Notes under the pieces: model-generated
Told to the model about the DNA's origin: nothing
What the model saw: only the letters and a program-made list of their open reading frames with translations
Database searches by the model: none
From: Liolophura sinensis
Lineage: Eukaryota > Mollusca > Polyplacophora > Chitonida > Chitonidae
Length of the DNA: 64,000 bases
Reading direction: 5' to 3'
Assembly (NCBI RefSeq): GCF_032854445.1
Contig: NC_088297.1
Location: forward strand, 5,891,991-5,955,990
Part shown: one piece after another, positions 12,101 to 21,590 of the stretch
Position numbering within the stretch: position 1 is the first letter of the stretch
How the letters are laid out: every line of letters starts with the position of its first letter
Made by a program: the position numbers and the translations under genes

Positions 12101-15100
12101 CGAACAGCAATACAGACTGAACGCCGAAATCTCAGGTATCCGTCTTATCATGCTATGGTGCGAAATTCTGGTGGGGAATGTAAATGTCCACATATTGATG
12201 TCTTCATGTATTTCGTCAGCTCAGATTATAGTTTGTGACGGTATACATGTAAGTCGTACATGCTCGTCATATACCCCAAATTACCATATATTTCGTCCAT
12301 GACTAACTTGACCATTTTTCCTGATTCTAGAGAGTTTAGTTGATTTTAGAAAGATGTTTTGAGAATTGCTTGGAACATGGGATGATATTCCACTGGAAAA
12401 TTGTGAGTTTCAGTGAAAAAAATAGTGTTTTTTTTGACATTTATTTGTCTTCAGAAATGCACTTTTGTGGGTGAAATCTGAGGTGATTTAGGGTGTATGG
12501 GTGTGGAGAGTACAGATCTGTATCCATGGATACAACACAAATAATATATCGTTCATTACAACTCCCGTTTGGTGGGAAGGTCTGTCAGCAACCTGCGGAT
12601 GGTTGTGGGTTTTCCCGTGGGCTCTGCCCGGTTTCCACCCACCATAATTCTGGCCCCCCCCCCCCCCGTCGTATAAGTGAAATATTCTTGAGTATGGCGT
12701 AAAACTCCCGTTTGCTGCTGTGGTACAGTTACCCTCTCCATGCAGAGGCTTTCATTCTTGCAGCAACTTCTTCTGCTGAAAGTGAGCACACATCTTACAC
12801 AGATGCATAATTAACATAATCCAGAGCGACCAATGGAAACGTCCGTACCATAGTAACCTGTAGTAACATGTTGTTGTTGTTGTAAAGTTCCTGCGAATGA
12901 ACGAATGGAAGGTGAAGAATTCTTCAAATTCTAGCAAAGTGAAAGTAACATATGCTGATTATTTATGATTGATTTTGGGCCATTAGTGATGCCGGGTGTT
13001 GCTGAAGTAGTTGATATTTAGGTGGAAATGCGAAGCTCCTCAATCGACATGACCTCTCTGTGGTCATGTCGAATGAATATGAATGAATATTCATGAAGAG
13101 ATGTGAATGAATATTCATGAAGAGACGACTCCACATCATCCAGTGAAATCTTGGATGTCATCACTTTTCACACGTATCAAAAATCCAGGTGTCTTTTGAC
13201 AGAGCGTAGAACCAACAGAACGATCCAATTGTTTGGATTATTATTTTTATTATTAGTCAGTATGTAAAATTGCAATATCTTGAAAACTGGTAAAGTTACA
13301 AAAAACAAACTTCAGAGTTTATAAATAGTGGAAGGAAAAAAGGTACTAACAAAAATAGCATAAAAAATAAACATATAGGGCCTATATACATGTAGGCCTG
13401 CAAACAACGAGACAAGGCCTATCCTCAAAAATGGGTTTGCAGGAAAATATTTTTCCTTAAATAAATTAATAAATTAATGAAGGGAATACTGAAAAAAAAA
13501 AGATGTTAAAACTGTTTAATTTTCCGAGTTATAATGTGGCTGAAATTACTCAAGCATATCAGACACGTATTATCATGTGATGTCGCTAATCCTCGTAGTC
13601 TGGATTAGAGATTAAGACAGCGGGGGATGGATTATCACTATGTAAGAAAACGACATTCGCACGTGTTTTAAACAGCATTCAGAGAAGTGCCGGTTGTTTT
13701 CGCAAAAGCTGTTTACTGTCGAGTGAGCACTTTTAATCAACTGGCAAAGTAGCTGGTCACATTTTAAGCAGTTGGAACGTACAATATAAATTCACAATGA
13801 TTGGAGCCCGTCATTAATGTTTGATTAACGCAGTCAAGCAACACAATTAGTTTCAGATTTTTTGTGGCTTTAATCGCCATCTGTAGAAACTGCTATCAAC
13901 CATTATGTACAGTTGGTCATTGCATTGTTGTGTACAGTTCATATTTTGTTAGAAGTTCACTCATTGGTCCACAGGAAACCAACGGCCAATGGGAAAGCGT
14001 GTATCAAAGTGACATTCATTGGAAGCCAGCACGTGTTGTATCTACTTTTCTTTCACTTTCCTGGCATACTGAAGATTGATCATACTAAATACAAATGGAC
14101 TCCTACTTCGTTATATACCAACTAAACCTTATCATCATGCTTTGAATATATTTAAAGCCTAATTTTAATTTAATTACATCCAATACACGCATGACCACTT
14201 TAGCTTGTCAGGGATGCAGCCGTTGGTGATTGATTGATTGATTGATTGGTGAGAGGCTCCTGGGTCATTACGCTGCGCTAGCGCACTAACCGACTGTTGG
14301 TGATTGAAGTCGACCGCTCATCATATATTTTTGATTGCTGTTTGAGTATTTGTACCAGAAAGACACACCATTGAGTTTTTTTTTTAATATTATATATATA
14401 ATATTCAGTTTTTAACTGAATTTTGCCACCAAATAGCGTGGTCTAAAATCGACATGCATGAATCCCTGACATGTAGCATCTGAGAGCAATGTTTATTACC
14501 TTTTCACTGGTCTTCACACAATCCCCAGTGGACATTGTATCTAGCTGGCTGTGGTTCAAATCCATATAATTCCTGCCAATCTTTTTTTTGCTTTTTTCCC
14601 CTCATTATCATGAATTTTGTAGCCTTTAGGCCACCAGATGTAGTAAAACAAGTAACGGTGTTAGATAACAGCTTTAATTCTAATTATTTATATCTGATTT
14701 TCACTTCAGTTCTAGAAAAGCAATGGAGCGAAACACAGAAGCGTAAAGGCAACTTGGCAAAGAGGCAACAGTTGTTAGATCAAGTGAAGACCAGCTCCAG
14801 AATCAAGAAGCGTAATGGAGTACAACGAACAGATGTATTAGCGCCCAGAAAACATGTCAGCCATCCCCTGAGCAAAAATCTGGAAAGAGCAAGGAGCGGG
14901 TCACCATTAGCAACCAAGACCCAGGACTCCACGATCATTATAACTGTGAACGAGGGAGTGGATGGGGAGTCGTGCGTCCCAACGCCATCAGAAAACGAAG
15001 ATTTTCTGGTCACCATAACATCTGGGCGCACTGCGGTCACTATGGAAGATGGCCTGAAGGACAAGATTCTGAATGAAAGGCAGCAGGAGTTAGATGGTGA

Positions 15101-15251
15101 CATGGAGGTGAAGGACCCCCTGCAAATCAAAACAGAAACCCCCATAGGAGGTAAAAGGAAATATGAAGACAGTGAAATTGTGTCGAATGGCTCAAGTCGG
15201 AGAAAGCGGCAGCAAGCTGAAAGGATTGTCAATGCGCAAGAAGATGAATGA
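2925..15251 (+). CDS. GMEB: GMEB-like SAND-domain transcription regulator, gene span (5' incomplete)
   Basis: Nuclear DNA-binding regulator related to vertebrate GMEB1/GMEB2, which bind the glucocorticoid modulatory element through a SAND domain and use a C-terminal helical region for oligomerisation. Five exons are supported: 2925-3129, 3867-4377, 11156-11281, 12013-12135 and 14710-15251. The SAND domain with its KDWK signature is split over exons 1 and 2. Exons 3 and 4 match the conserved GMEB helical region (SLKFWEGIIALGLMEDF, then a coiled-coil-like stretch). Exon 5 adds a basic Ser/Thr-rich tail and the stop. The last three introns are all phase 1 and join in frame. About 500 residues are visible, against roughly 530-570 in human GMEBs; the start codon is missing. 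Two single-base deletions interrupt exons 1 and 2. Family assignment is confident; the GMEB1/2 distinction does not apply to an invertebrate copy. Confidence 0.9.
3867..4377 (+). CDS. GMEB: GMEB exon: end of SAND domain plus acidic linker
   Basis: Acceptor ctctgtag ends at 3866; donor agaag|gtaaag at 4377/4378. It opens with DVMDKGYLDFAAHDKSC, the end of the SAND region that follows KDWK in GMEBs. It then needs a one-base correction between about 3915 and 3923 to give the family's Cys-x3-Cys (C-T-G-K-C), and continues in the frame starting LSPMLTEVKYTP to TDAVE. The linker is rich in Ser, Pro and acidic residues. HIKSEPLSP (4224-4250) fits the phosphorylation-dependent SUMO motif (hydrophobic-K-x-E-x-x-S-P). 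The exon ends in phase 1. Confidence 0.88.
4388..4690. repeat. 42-bp minisatellite next to the GMEB splice donor
   Basis: About seven units; catggaagg recurs at 4401, 4443 and 4485 (42-bp period), and the last units are slightly shorter. Each unit contains gaag|gtgaac or gaag|gtgaag, resembling the true donor gaag|gtaaag only 10 bp upstream. Both strands show short open frames because 42 is a multiple of 3; not a gene. Confidence 0.93.
4691..5755. other. Intronic sequence with a short 15-bp array and a dispersed inverted-repeat copy
   Basis: T-rich stretch 4815-4860. Four copies of a 15-bp unit (gtgtgaccctaaagt) at about 4938-4993. Segment 5461-5576 is an inverted relative of 13948-14062. 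No coding sequence seen. Confidence 0.6.
5461..5576 (+). repeat. Dispersed repeat, inverted partner of 13948-14062
   Basis: Shares, in reverse complement, gtgaaagaaaag, acgtgctggcttccaat, cccattggc and cctgtggaccaatgagtga with 13948-14062, in the same order and spacing. Family not recognised; it contains two CCAAT-type motifs. Confidence 0.8.
5757..9057. repeat. 23-bp satellite-like array, about 143 monomers
   Basis: Monomer ctgacagcttcagtctcctg followed by tag, 23 bp. Variants occur at fixed positions (acacc/acagc/acagt, tctcc/tcttc, gctg/gttg). Variant order is repeated over blocks: the rare monomer starting ctaacatc occurs at 6010 and 6608, 598 bp (26 monomers) apart, with matching neighbours. 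The array lies entirely inside a GMEB intron. Confidence 0.97.
9058..9951. other. Intronic sequence without recognised feature
   Basis: Mixed AT-rich sequence. I see no exon, SINE or array here. Confidence 0.5.
9952..10308. repeat. 176-bp tandem duplication (two copies)
   Basis: actaaccagtgaggttgcaa starts at 9952 and again at 10128, and the two copies are nearly identical through ccatgttaaacc. Each opens with a stretch like a tRNA B-box region (gcaaattcaaatccagctct), so the duplicated unit may include a SINE fragment. Confidence 0.93.
10309..11014. other. Intronic sequence, no clear feature
   Basis: At 10909-10950 there is a faint B-box-like stretch (gatttgaactcgcaacc) that may be an old SINE head. 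Otherwise nothing recognised. Confidence 0.4.
11015..11125 (+). mobile_element. SINE family A, worn 3' copy
   Basis: Keeps the order of the family core: ggttgtaggtttcccccc, cccaccataa, caagtgaaatactcttgagt, then a degraded gcgtaaaac end (gggataaaac). Ends about 30 bp before a GMEB acceptor. Confidence 0.75.
11156..11281 (+). CDS. GMEB: GMEB exon: conserved helical region, part 1
   Basis: Acceptor attttcag ends at 11155; donor gagag|gtaagg follows 11281. Phase 1 on both sides: the g left from 4377 plus at gives Asp. It encodes SLKFWEGIIALGLMEDF and EIKISLDILKQRLVHP, then SGDIER. This corresponds to the conserved F-W-x-G-I-x-x-x-G-L-M-E segment and following helix of GMEB proteins, implicated in self-association. 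Confidence 0.93.
11824..11994 (+). mobile_element. SINE family A, body and tail, abutting a GMEB acceptor
   Basis: Order seen: ctcttcctctccggccgt, gggaaggtcttccagcaa, gatggtcgtgggtttccccc, ggtttcctctcaccataatg, gtataagtgaaatat, tail caaataaatgaataaataaa. The tail ends 18 bp before the first base of the next GMEB exon (12013). Confidence 0.93.
12013..12135 (+). CDS. GMEB: GMEB exon: conserved helical region, part 2
   Basis: Acceptor ttattgcag ends at 12012; donor ctcag|gtatcc at 12135/12136. Phase 1 on both sides, length 123 bp (41 codons). It encodes EAVKLSSVVKDLGLFRVLHE and a charged helix rich in Gln and Glu, matching the GMEB segment that follows the F-W-x-G-I motif. Coiled-coil character is inferred from the heptad-like spacing of Leu, Val and Met. 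Confidence 0.88.
12565..12712 (+). mobile_element. SINE family A, body, with poly-C tract
   Basis: ggtgggaaggtctgtcagca, gatggttgtgggttttccc, cacccaccataattctgg, then a run of about 15 C in place of the usual ggccgccg (12653-12667), then gtataagtgaaatattcttg. The C run is a likely slippage or assembly-error site. Confidence 0.9.
13044..13072. other. Perfect 11-bp inverted repeat with 7-base loop
   Basis: tcgacatgacc, loop tctctgt, ggtcatgtcga. It is followed at about 13073-13130 by two direct copies of gaatgaatattcatgaagag, which is itself partly palindromic. Confidence 0.9.
13948..14062 (-). repeat. Dispersed repeat, inverted partner of 5461-5576
   Basis: Reverse complement matches 5461-5576 over about 115 bp with scattered differences. 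The two copies lie inside different introns of the same gene, in opposite orientation. Confidence 0.8.
14222..14290 (-). mobile_element. SINE family A, tRNA-like head fragment
   Basis: On the minus strand this is the 5' head of family A: tggctcctgggtcat reads as gagaggctcctgggtcat on plus, followed by tacgctgcgctagcgcac. A short (TGAT)n run at 14228-14246 borders it. Confidence 0.7.
14710..15251 (+). CDS. GMEB: GMEB last coding exon: basic tail and stop
   Basis: Acceptor tcacttcag ends at 14709, phase 1 (g + tt = Val). It encodes 180 residues from VLEKQWSETQKRKGN to NAQEDE, stop TGA at 15249-15251. The start continues the charged helix. Basic clusters SRIKKRNG and GSSRRKRQQAERI look like nuclear-localisation signals, and LQIKTETP contains a hydrophobic-K-x-E SUMO-type site. 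The hydrophobic run DSTIIITVNEG near the middle recalls the beta-rich C-terminal half of vertebrate GMEBs, but the similarity is weak. A long antisense open frame here is a shadow. Confidence 0.85.
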
Positions 15252-15764
15252 AGAAGGAGGCTTTAATTTCGGTTTTCGTGATGTTTTTTTTGGCTACCAG
15301 TATTGAAGACTTTAAATCCATGGTGAAGTGTTGAATTTTTATGATTATTCACTGTCTGTTTCTCATTCGCATTCCCATGACATGCAATAATGCAGCTGTT
15401 GTTGTTGACTTTTCTATCAACAAACCAATTGTGATTTACATTACCGGTACCAGATTACCAGCTAAGAAAGTTTTACCATTTCTAAAATGTCGTGTACATA
15501 GGAAAAGTTTCAGATAATCATTTCATTCATTTTCAGAAACATGTGCATGATCATTCAGTCTTGTTAGAATTGTCTGTATTCATGTTATTGTATCTGCATA
15601 TTTCAGTTCCATTTTCATAATGTGTAATGTTTGTTAATGTAGGTCAGACTTTAAGGAAGCATCGATAAGGGTATGTTGTTTATTCCTGGCGGGGGGAAAA
15701 AGTCATCCACGGCAAAGGCTTTTATTTCAAGGCCATTTCAGCACCAAGGTCATTGTGGGTGAAA
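15252..15764 (+). other. GMEB: Probable GMEB 3' UTR
   Basis: AT-rich sequence directly after the stop. I found no AATAAA in it, so the cleavage site is unplaced. Confidence 0.5.
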
Positions 15765-16285
15765 GACGGGAATACAGCTAACATGGGAAGAAGGGGAGGA
15801 GCTACTGCTAACATGGGAAGAGGGGGAGGAGCTACAGCTAACATGGAAAGAGGGGGAGGAGCTACAGCTAACGTGAAGAGGGGGTAGGGGTACAACTAAC
15901 ATGGAAAGAGGGGAGGAGCTACAGCTAACATGGGAAGAGGGGGAGGAGCTACAGCTAACATGGGAAGAGGGGGAGGAGCTACAGCTAACATGAAGAGGGG
16001 TAGAGGTACATATAACATTGGAAGAGGGGGGGAGCTACAGCTAACATGGGAAGAGGGGGAGGAGCTACAGCTAACATGGTAAGAGGGGGAGGAACTACAG
16101 CTAACGTGAAGAGGGGGTAGGGGTACAGCTAACGCGTGAAGAGGGGGAGGAGCTACAGCTAACAAGGGAAGAAGGGGAGGAGCTACAGCTAACATTGGAA
16201 GAGGGGATAGGGGAACAGCTAACATAGGGAGAGGTGGAGAGCTACAGCTAACATGGGAAGAGGGGGATAAGCTACAGCTAAAATG
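15765..16285. repeat. 30-bp G-rich minisatellite, about 17 copies
   Basis: Unit gctaacatgggaagaggggg then aggagctaca; the plus strand is purine-rich with repeated G4-G5 runs. The minus strand is open for 157 codons because the period is 30, giving a Pro/Leu-rich pseudo-peptide (unit LAVAPPPLPM). I do not treat that as a gene. Confidence 0.95.
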
Positions 16286-16329
16286 TATATGCATATAGCT
16301 AGAGCTGGAAATGCAGGTAAAATTAAAAC

Positions 16330-16497
16330 CTGTGTAAGAAGTATCGCCTTTCTTTGTAAGAAGTATCACCTTTCTTTGTGAGAAGTCTCTCCTATCCCAG
16401 AATCTGGGTAAGAAGTATCACCTTTCTTTGTAAAAAGTATCCCCTTTCTATATAAGAAGTATTACCTTTCTGTTTAAGAAGTATCACCATTCTTGTA
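16330..16497. repeat. 22-bp minisatellite, about 7 copies
   Basis: Unit taagaagtatcacctttctt plus tg, with interruptions near 16395 (aatctggg) and diverged end units. Confidence 0.9.
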
Positions 16498-18027
16498 AAT
16501 GACTGTAATGGTAATATAACGTTTGTAATATCGCTTGTATTATTAGGGAGGTTGACCCGCACTTTTCCCACGACACTGTTCATGTAAAAAGACAAGTGTA
16601 AGCTGACTACGTACTGCACAGTGCAAACGTTGATGACGTAGATATTTTTATTGCAAAAGGTGAATAGGACTCCAGTCTCACTGAGCGATATTTTTGGCAC
16701 TAAAGTCCAGTCTCTTTATCTGACGTGATCTCACTGCGACTGACGTCCCTCAGTCGCAGTCATAATATTAGCTGATTTCTGTTTAACCAGTATTACGTAG
16801 TGTATACTGTGGTCTACCTGATAAAAGTAAAAAAGTGGCTTCTTCTCTTTCCACCTGGGGCGTAAAAATTTCTTGCTGAGGTCAGTCCGGAAATTTAGCA
16901 GCATTCTCAGATTGCCCTGTCGAAACAACTTTGTTGGGGAGAGAGCCCGAATTGGGGCAGCTAAAAGGGGTAACTAGGAAATGGAAAATATGCCCCAAAA
17001 ATGAAAAATGTTGTCAAGGGGTAAATGGTATTGTTTTTTTCTAATATTGCTCTGCAGTTGCTTACGACGTGTTGTTGTTGTAAAGTCATGTGTACGGCTG
17101 AAAAGTGCTTTTCCAGTCAACAGAACAGTTTGTGGGTGTTTTCACACGCTGTGTAAAATCATATGAACGTATAATGTGGTTACAATCAAATTACTGCTGT
17201 TATTTGATAGGATATTTGGCAGGACGGTTTTAGTGTCAGGCGATGTGACACTGGTTTTAAAATTTTTTTTTTAATCCGATGAAATCCAGTATATATGCTT
17301 ATTTTTTTTTTTAGGGAAGAGAGAAACAGAGGGGTGGAGGAAAAAATTGTTCTGCTTTATACCTGTGGACAATTTGTTTGTCATCATTTTTGGTACTCGA
17401 GGGACTTGAGGTGTTTGCTCGATTTTGCTTTCAGTGTAGTTTCGTCGAGATCATTTCTAGACAGTTGCCGCGTAGTATATGGACTTCTCCCTAACCGGCT
17501 CTGAACTCGGAGCCAGATAAAAGTGCTGGAAACCTGGTTTAGCGGCAAGTCCTGACACGGAGCAACTTCTATATAGATCTGAGCCTATCACAGCATTAAT
17601 CAAAATGTTTTGCATTATGAACTTTAACATTTGTGTATTGATTCTTTACAGCAGAGCAATGTACCAACTCTATTTTGAGTCATTTCCTGTTCTCGGTTTG
17701 TTTATTTAAGCACTTACAAGTGTTTTGACTTTAAGGTTTAAGTCCTTGAATAAAAAGGGAGCCCAGAGGTGCATGTCTCGTGACGTTATTTTGACGTTCT
17801 ATGACATTCCGTGGAAAATGTTGCTTTGTACACGTACAGGTATGACAACGTTATTGAAAGCTACTTCACATTGTTTCCGCATCAAGTACCGGTACTCGTC
17901 ATTTACACAATTGAAAGTACAACATTCATTGTTTACACACATCGTGGTAGATTTTCGAAATTCATTTCTTAAGCTATTTATATATATATGTGAATTTCAA
18001 CGTGTGTTTTTCATGATTATCATTATT
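16498..18027. other. Intergenic, no feature recognised
   Basis: AT-rich unique-looking sequence. Open frames at 17295-17504 and 17725-18096 have no recognisable domain or compositional signal. Confidence 0.5.
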
Positions 18028-18146
18028 TTGGATTGTGGGTTTCACCCGGGCTTTGCTCGGTTCCCTTTCACCACGATGCTGGCCGTCGTCATATAGGTGA
18101 AATATTCTTCAGTGCGGAGTACAGCACCAGTCAAATAATAAATATT
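18028..18146 (+). mobile_element. SINE family A, 3' part
   Basis: ttgtgggtttcacccggg, gctcggttccctttcacca, gatgctggccgtcgtcata, ggtgaaatattcttcagt, then caccagtcaaataataaa. Confidence 0.88.
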
Positions 18147-18421
18147 TTGGATTGTTTTGATCATGCTCGATTCAGGTTCAGTCATGGAATTATTCGACAT
18201 TTAATCACGGACTTTTAAAAGCTTACTAGAATAAATGGATTCACAATACTCGTTTGACAGAGCTATGACAATGTTAATGAATTGTGGAACGTGGTAATTT
18301 GCAATCTCTTTTTGACAAAGTTACATGTAGGTATTGTGAAAACACTATATACTTTGTCATCAGGTGTCCAAATTACCCTGTTGAGAATATGGTCATAATT
18401 CAGCCTTGTCTGCACTGCTAC

Positions 18422-18560
18422 CCAAAATGGCGGTTTTATCATTTGTCCAGGTAATTTTGTCAGTTGTCCAAAATGGCGGTTTTATCATTTGTCCAGATAA
18501 TTTTGTCAGTTGTCCAAAATGACGGTTTCATTTGTTGTCCCGAGTGAAATTTTCATTCGG
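18422..18560. repeat. 46-bp tandem repeat, three copies, each with a YY1-like site
   Basis: ccaaaatggcgg starts near 18422 and 18468, with a variant ccaaaatgacgg near 18514. Each unit continues ttttatcatttgtccag, then taattttgtcagttgt. The aaaatggcgg core resembles the YY1 consensus; binding is inference only. Confidence 0.85.
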
Positions 18561-19329
18561 TATCAAAAATGAAGTTTTGATAGATTGTCCAAAAATAAAA
18601 GTTTCACAATTTTCACTTTATGAACGAGCGCAACGTATTTGAAAGGACCATTCAGACTGCGTATTTGTTGGAAAACAGACATTGTTGAGATAATGTTGAA
18701 CTAACCTAACACTGCATTTTTGTGTATCATTAATTTGAATTTGCGATATTTAAACTTTATTTTAATTACATTTGTATATATGTATGTGCGGGTGTGTGTG
18801 TTCATGTTTGAGTTATCTGTCACCTTGTATAGTTGTATATACATGCATTGTGAAACAGTAATGTATTCTTGGCCAGAAGTGAAATTAAAACTTTGATATT
18901 TCTATTAATTACGAATTGAACTTTTATTTTTCTGGAGATGAGTGGTAGTTGTGTGTGGGGCCGGGTTGGGGGGTGGAGGGGAGAGGATGGTGACCGCGCC
19001 AGAAAGTGTTTATATATCACTCGTTCAGACACACGGGGTGGGGATTCAATCCCAGGCGCTGGCAGGGAAATTCCCGAAGCATACCTTAACTGGTCTCGAA
19101 AACTTAGTGGTACTTAGCCGCTTATATTGGTCTTACGTGAAATTTGCTAGATATCAGTTTCTTACCATCAGTGTGATATTCAGGTTAGCCTTGGGATGTA
19201 GAGATGATCAAAACTATTTTCTGACTTAAGTCAAAAGTTTAAATTCTATTTTTGAGCTTATGTTATTGGAAGACTAATGCGTTCCAATTTCAGTTTCCAG
19301 TACCAATCACTAAGCCTTGTGAGGAGGTT
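18561..19329. other. Intergenic, one G-rich patch
   Basis: G-rich patch at about 18955-18986 (gtggggccgggttggggggt then ggaggggag) could form a G-quadruplex. No gene seen. Confidence 0.5.
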
Positions 19330-19486
19330 GCTGGCTTCCCCTCCGGCCGTAAGTGGGAAGGTCTGCCAGCAACCTGCGGATGGTCGTGGGTTTCCCCCGG
19401 GCTGTGCCCGGTTTCCACCCACCATAATGCTGGCCGCCGTCGTATTAGTGAAATATTCTTGAGTACGGCGTAAAACACCCCGGAAC
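19330..19486 (+). mobile_element. SINE family A, body, near consensus
   Basis: gctggcttcccctccggc, gggaaggtctgccagcaacc, gatggtcgtgggtttccccc, cacccaccataatgctggcc, tcgtattagtgaaatattct, gtacggcgtaaaacacc. Lacks the AATAAATA tail. Confidence 0.95.
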
Positions 19487-19524
19487 GGGATAGTGCAACG
19501 ACTGGTTGACACATGTCAATATAA

Positions 19525-19725
19525 TGGCTCGGGCGGGGCGACTTACTTGCCTTCGTTATGATGTCTCAGTGAAGCAGCACTACATAAAAGAGCGGTGAAA
19601 ATCCGCCCTGCAACAAGGAGGTACATTACATACACCCTAAGAACTCCTCCGTCGTCATATGACTGAAAAATTGTTAAGTACGATGTTAAACCCCAAGCAC
19701 ACATTCATTCACTCAATCAATCAGT
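19525..19725 (+). mobile_element. SINE family B, 3' part
   Basis: gcgacttacttgccttcg, agtgaagcagcactacataa, gcaacaaggaggtacattac, aagaactcctccgtcgtcat, gactgaaaaattgttaagta, cgatgttaaaccccaagcac. The same order, inverted, is found at 30062-30385 and 39040-39385, which define the family. Confidence 0.85.
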
Positions 19726-20415
19726 TTATCTGAGTTGCATTCATGTATGACAATTAAGTGAAAACTTCTGTTGGTCTAATAGAATCTTTATATTGAATCA
19801 GTAGAATATGTGTGTTGTACTTAAAAGAATAATCTCTTGCAATAACAGAATACATTTTAGCATCACCCAGATAATTCTGTTAAAGTTAACAGATTACTCT
19901 TTCTTTTCGCAAACTTCAGGCTGTGTGTCCCTCTCTGTCTGCATGAGTCTTTCACAAGGTTTAACATGGGTGTTTTTCGATATGATATATAATACTTAAC
20001 ACAATGTTCGCATGAGGCATTGGAACTGTTTAGCTTTTCCGAAAACATTAGACAAAATACAGTTCAGAGATATAATGTAGGCTACTAATTATGAGCTATT
20101 TGTGTATTACCTTTTTTTGGCGGCCCTATATTGGAGGGGGGGGAGGGGGGGAGCTATTGTCATCTTTCCACAACACTGATTAGACTGATTCACCCTCTCT
20201 GTAAGAGAAACGCAAATGGAGCAGGTAACAGATAATTAGCTTCCACATAAGAAAGCTGATGCCTTAATAACATATAGTGAGTTAAAATGTTGTGTACTTC
20301 TTTAGAAGACATGGTAATAGGAGCAAGTGCTTCATATGGGGAAGAGTTTACCAGTGCAGTAGTACGCGGGACTTGTAACGTCAGGTGATATGATCATTTG
20401 ACTGACAAAGCCTAT
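19726..20415. other. Intergenic, no gene recognised
   Basis: Holds a G-run at about 20134-20152. Nothing else recognised. Confidence 0.5.
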
Positions 20416-21017
20416 TATACATGTGAACTTGTGTGTACAAGTGTATTTGTATGTGTACAAGTGTATTTGTGTATACTAGTGTATTTGTACTTATATGTAT
20501 AAGTGTATTTGTATGTACAAGTGAATTTGTGTATACAAGTGCAAGTGTATTTATATATGTACAAGTGTATTTGTATGTACAAGTGAATTTGTGTACAAGT
20601 GCAAGTGTATTTATATATGTACAAGTGAATTTGTGTGTACAATTGTATTTGTATATGTACAAGTGTATTTGTGTGTACAAGTGTATTTGTACTTACATGT
20701 ACAAGTGTATTTGTATATGTACAAGTGCATTTGTGTGTACTAGTGTATTTGTACTTATATGTATAAGTGTATTTGTATGTACACGTGAATTTGTGTGTAC
20801 AAGTGCAAGTGTATTTATATATGTACAAGTGAATTTGTGTGTACAGTTGTATTCGTACAAGTGTATTTGTGTGTACAAGTGTATTTGTACTTACATGTAC
20901 AAGTGTATTTGTGTGTACAAGTGAATATATGTGTAAAAGTGCAAGTGTATTTGTATATGTACTAGTGAATTTGTGTGTACAAGTGTAATTGTACGTGCAT
21001 GTACAGGTGTATTTGTA
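20416..21017. repeat. 18-bp-based tandem array (gtgtatttgtatgtacaa), with longer composite units
   Basis: Repeats of gtacaagtgtatttgtgt and close variants. Variant blocks (tgcaagtgtatttatatatg, then tacaagtgaatttgtgtg) recur at about 20537, 20602 and 20808, so the array has composite periods. Both strands are open for up to 263 codons because the basic period is a multiple of 3; the Thr/Tyr/His-rich frame is not treated as a gene. Confidence 0.93.
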
Positions 21018-21143
21018 TATGGTTGTGGGTTTCCCCCGGGCTCTGTCCCACTTCCTCCTACCACAAAGTTGGTCGCCGTCGTAGGCACTATAAGTGAAAT
21101 ATTTTTCAGTACGGCGTAAAACGCCAATGAAATAAATAAACTG
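21018..21143 (+). mobile_element. SINE family A, 3' part, joined to the 18-bp array
   Basis: tatggttgtgggtttccccc, cttcctcctaccacaaagtt, ggtcgccgtcgta, an 8-bp insertion, ataagtgaaatatttttcag, gtacggcgtaaaacgccaat, tail gaaataaataaa. Confidence 0.92.
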
Positions 21144-21325
21144 ATGACTGTTAACGGCGTCAGGGTAGTTTATTTTATTTACAATAATACGATGCTGCTG
21201 TTTCACCCTGTCTGTAATTCTAAATTTCCAATCAACTTCATTCGCTCAACTATGATCTGTCCTTTGTTTTGACTGTATAAACTCTTTGTAGGATACAGAC
21301 TGTTAGCAAGTACATAATAAAACAT

Positions 21326-21590
21326 AATATTTCACTTATACGACGGCGGCCAGCATTATGGTGGGATTTGATTTGATTGGTGTTATACGCCATACTCAAG
21401 AATATTTCACTTATACAACGGCGGCCAGCATTATGGTGGGATTTGATTTGATTGGTGTTTTACGCCATACTTAAGAATATTTCACTTATACGAAGGAGGT
21501 CAACATTACGGTGGGTGGAAACCGGGCAGAGCCCGGGGGAAACCCACGACCATCCGCAGGCTGCTGACAGACCTTCCCACGTCCCTCTGA
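21326..21590 (-). mobile_element. SINE family A with its 3' end in three tandem copies
   Basis: ttcacttata occurs at 21331, 21406 and 21481, an exact 75-bp spacing. The first two units stop at gtgggatttgatttgatt; the third continues into the SINE body (gggtggaaaccgggcagagc, ctgctgacagaccttcccac). This looks like tandem duplication of the SINE end after insertion, or nested insertions. Confidence 0.93.

Larger units (their letters stand above)
12136..14709 (+). other. GMEB: GMEB intron, 2.6 kb
   Basis: Phase-1 intron between 12135 and 14710. Apart from one SINE body, a SINE head, one inverted-repeat partner and an 11-bp perfect hairpin at 13044-13072, I see only AT-rich filler. Confidence 0.8.

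Noticed and set aside
14780-15232. 150-codon minus-strand frame
   Set aside because: Antisense shadow of the GMEB last exon.
15896-16369. 157-codon Pro/Leu-rich minus-strand frame
   Set aside because: Translation of the 30-bp minisatellite; no independent support.
20415-21206. 263-codon minus-strand open frame rich in Thr, Tyr and His
   Set aside because: It follows the 18-bp array and then runs into a SINE; both explain it.
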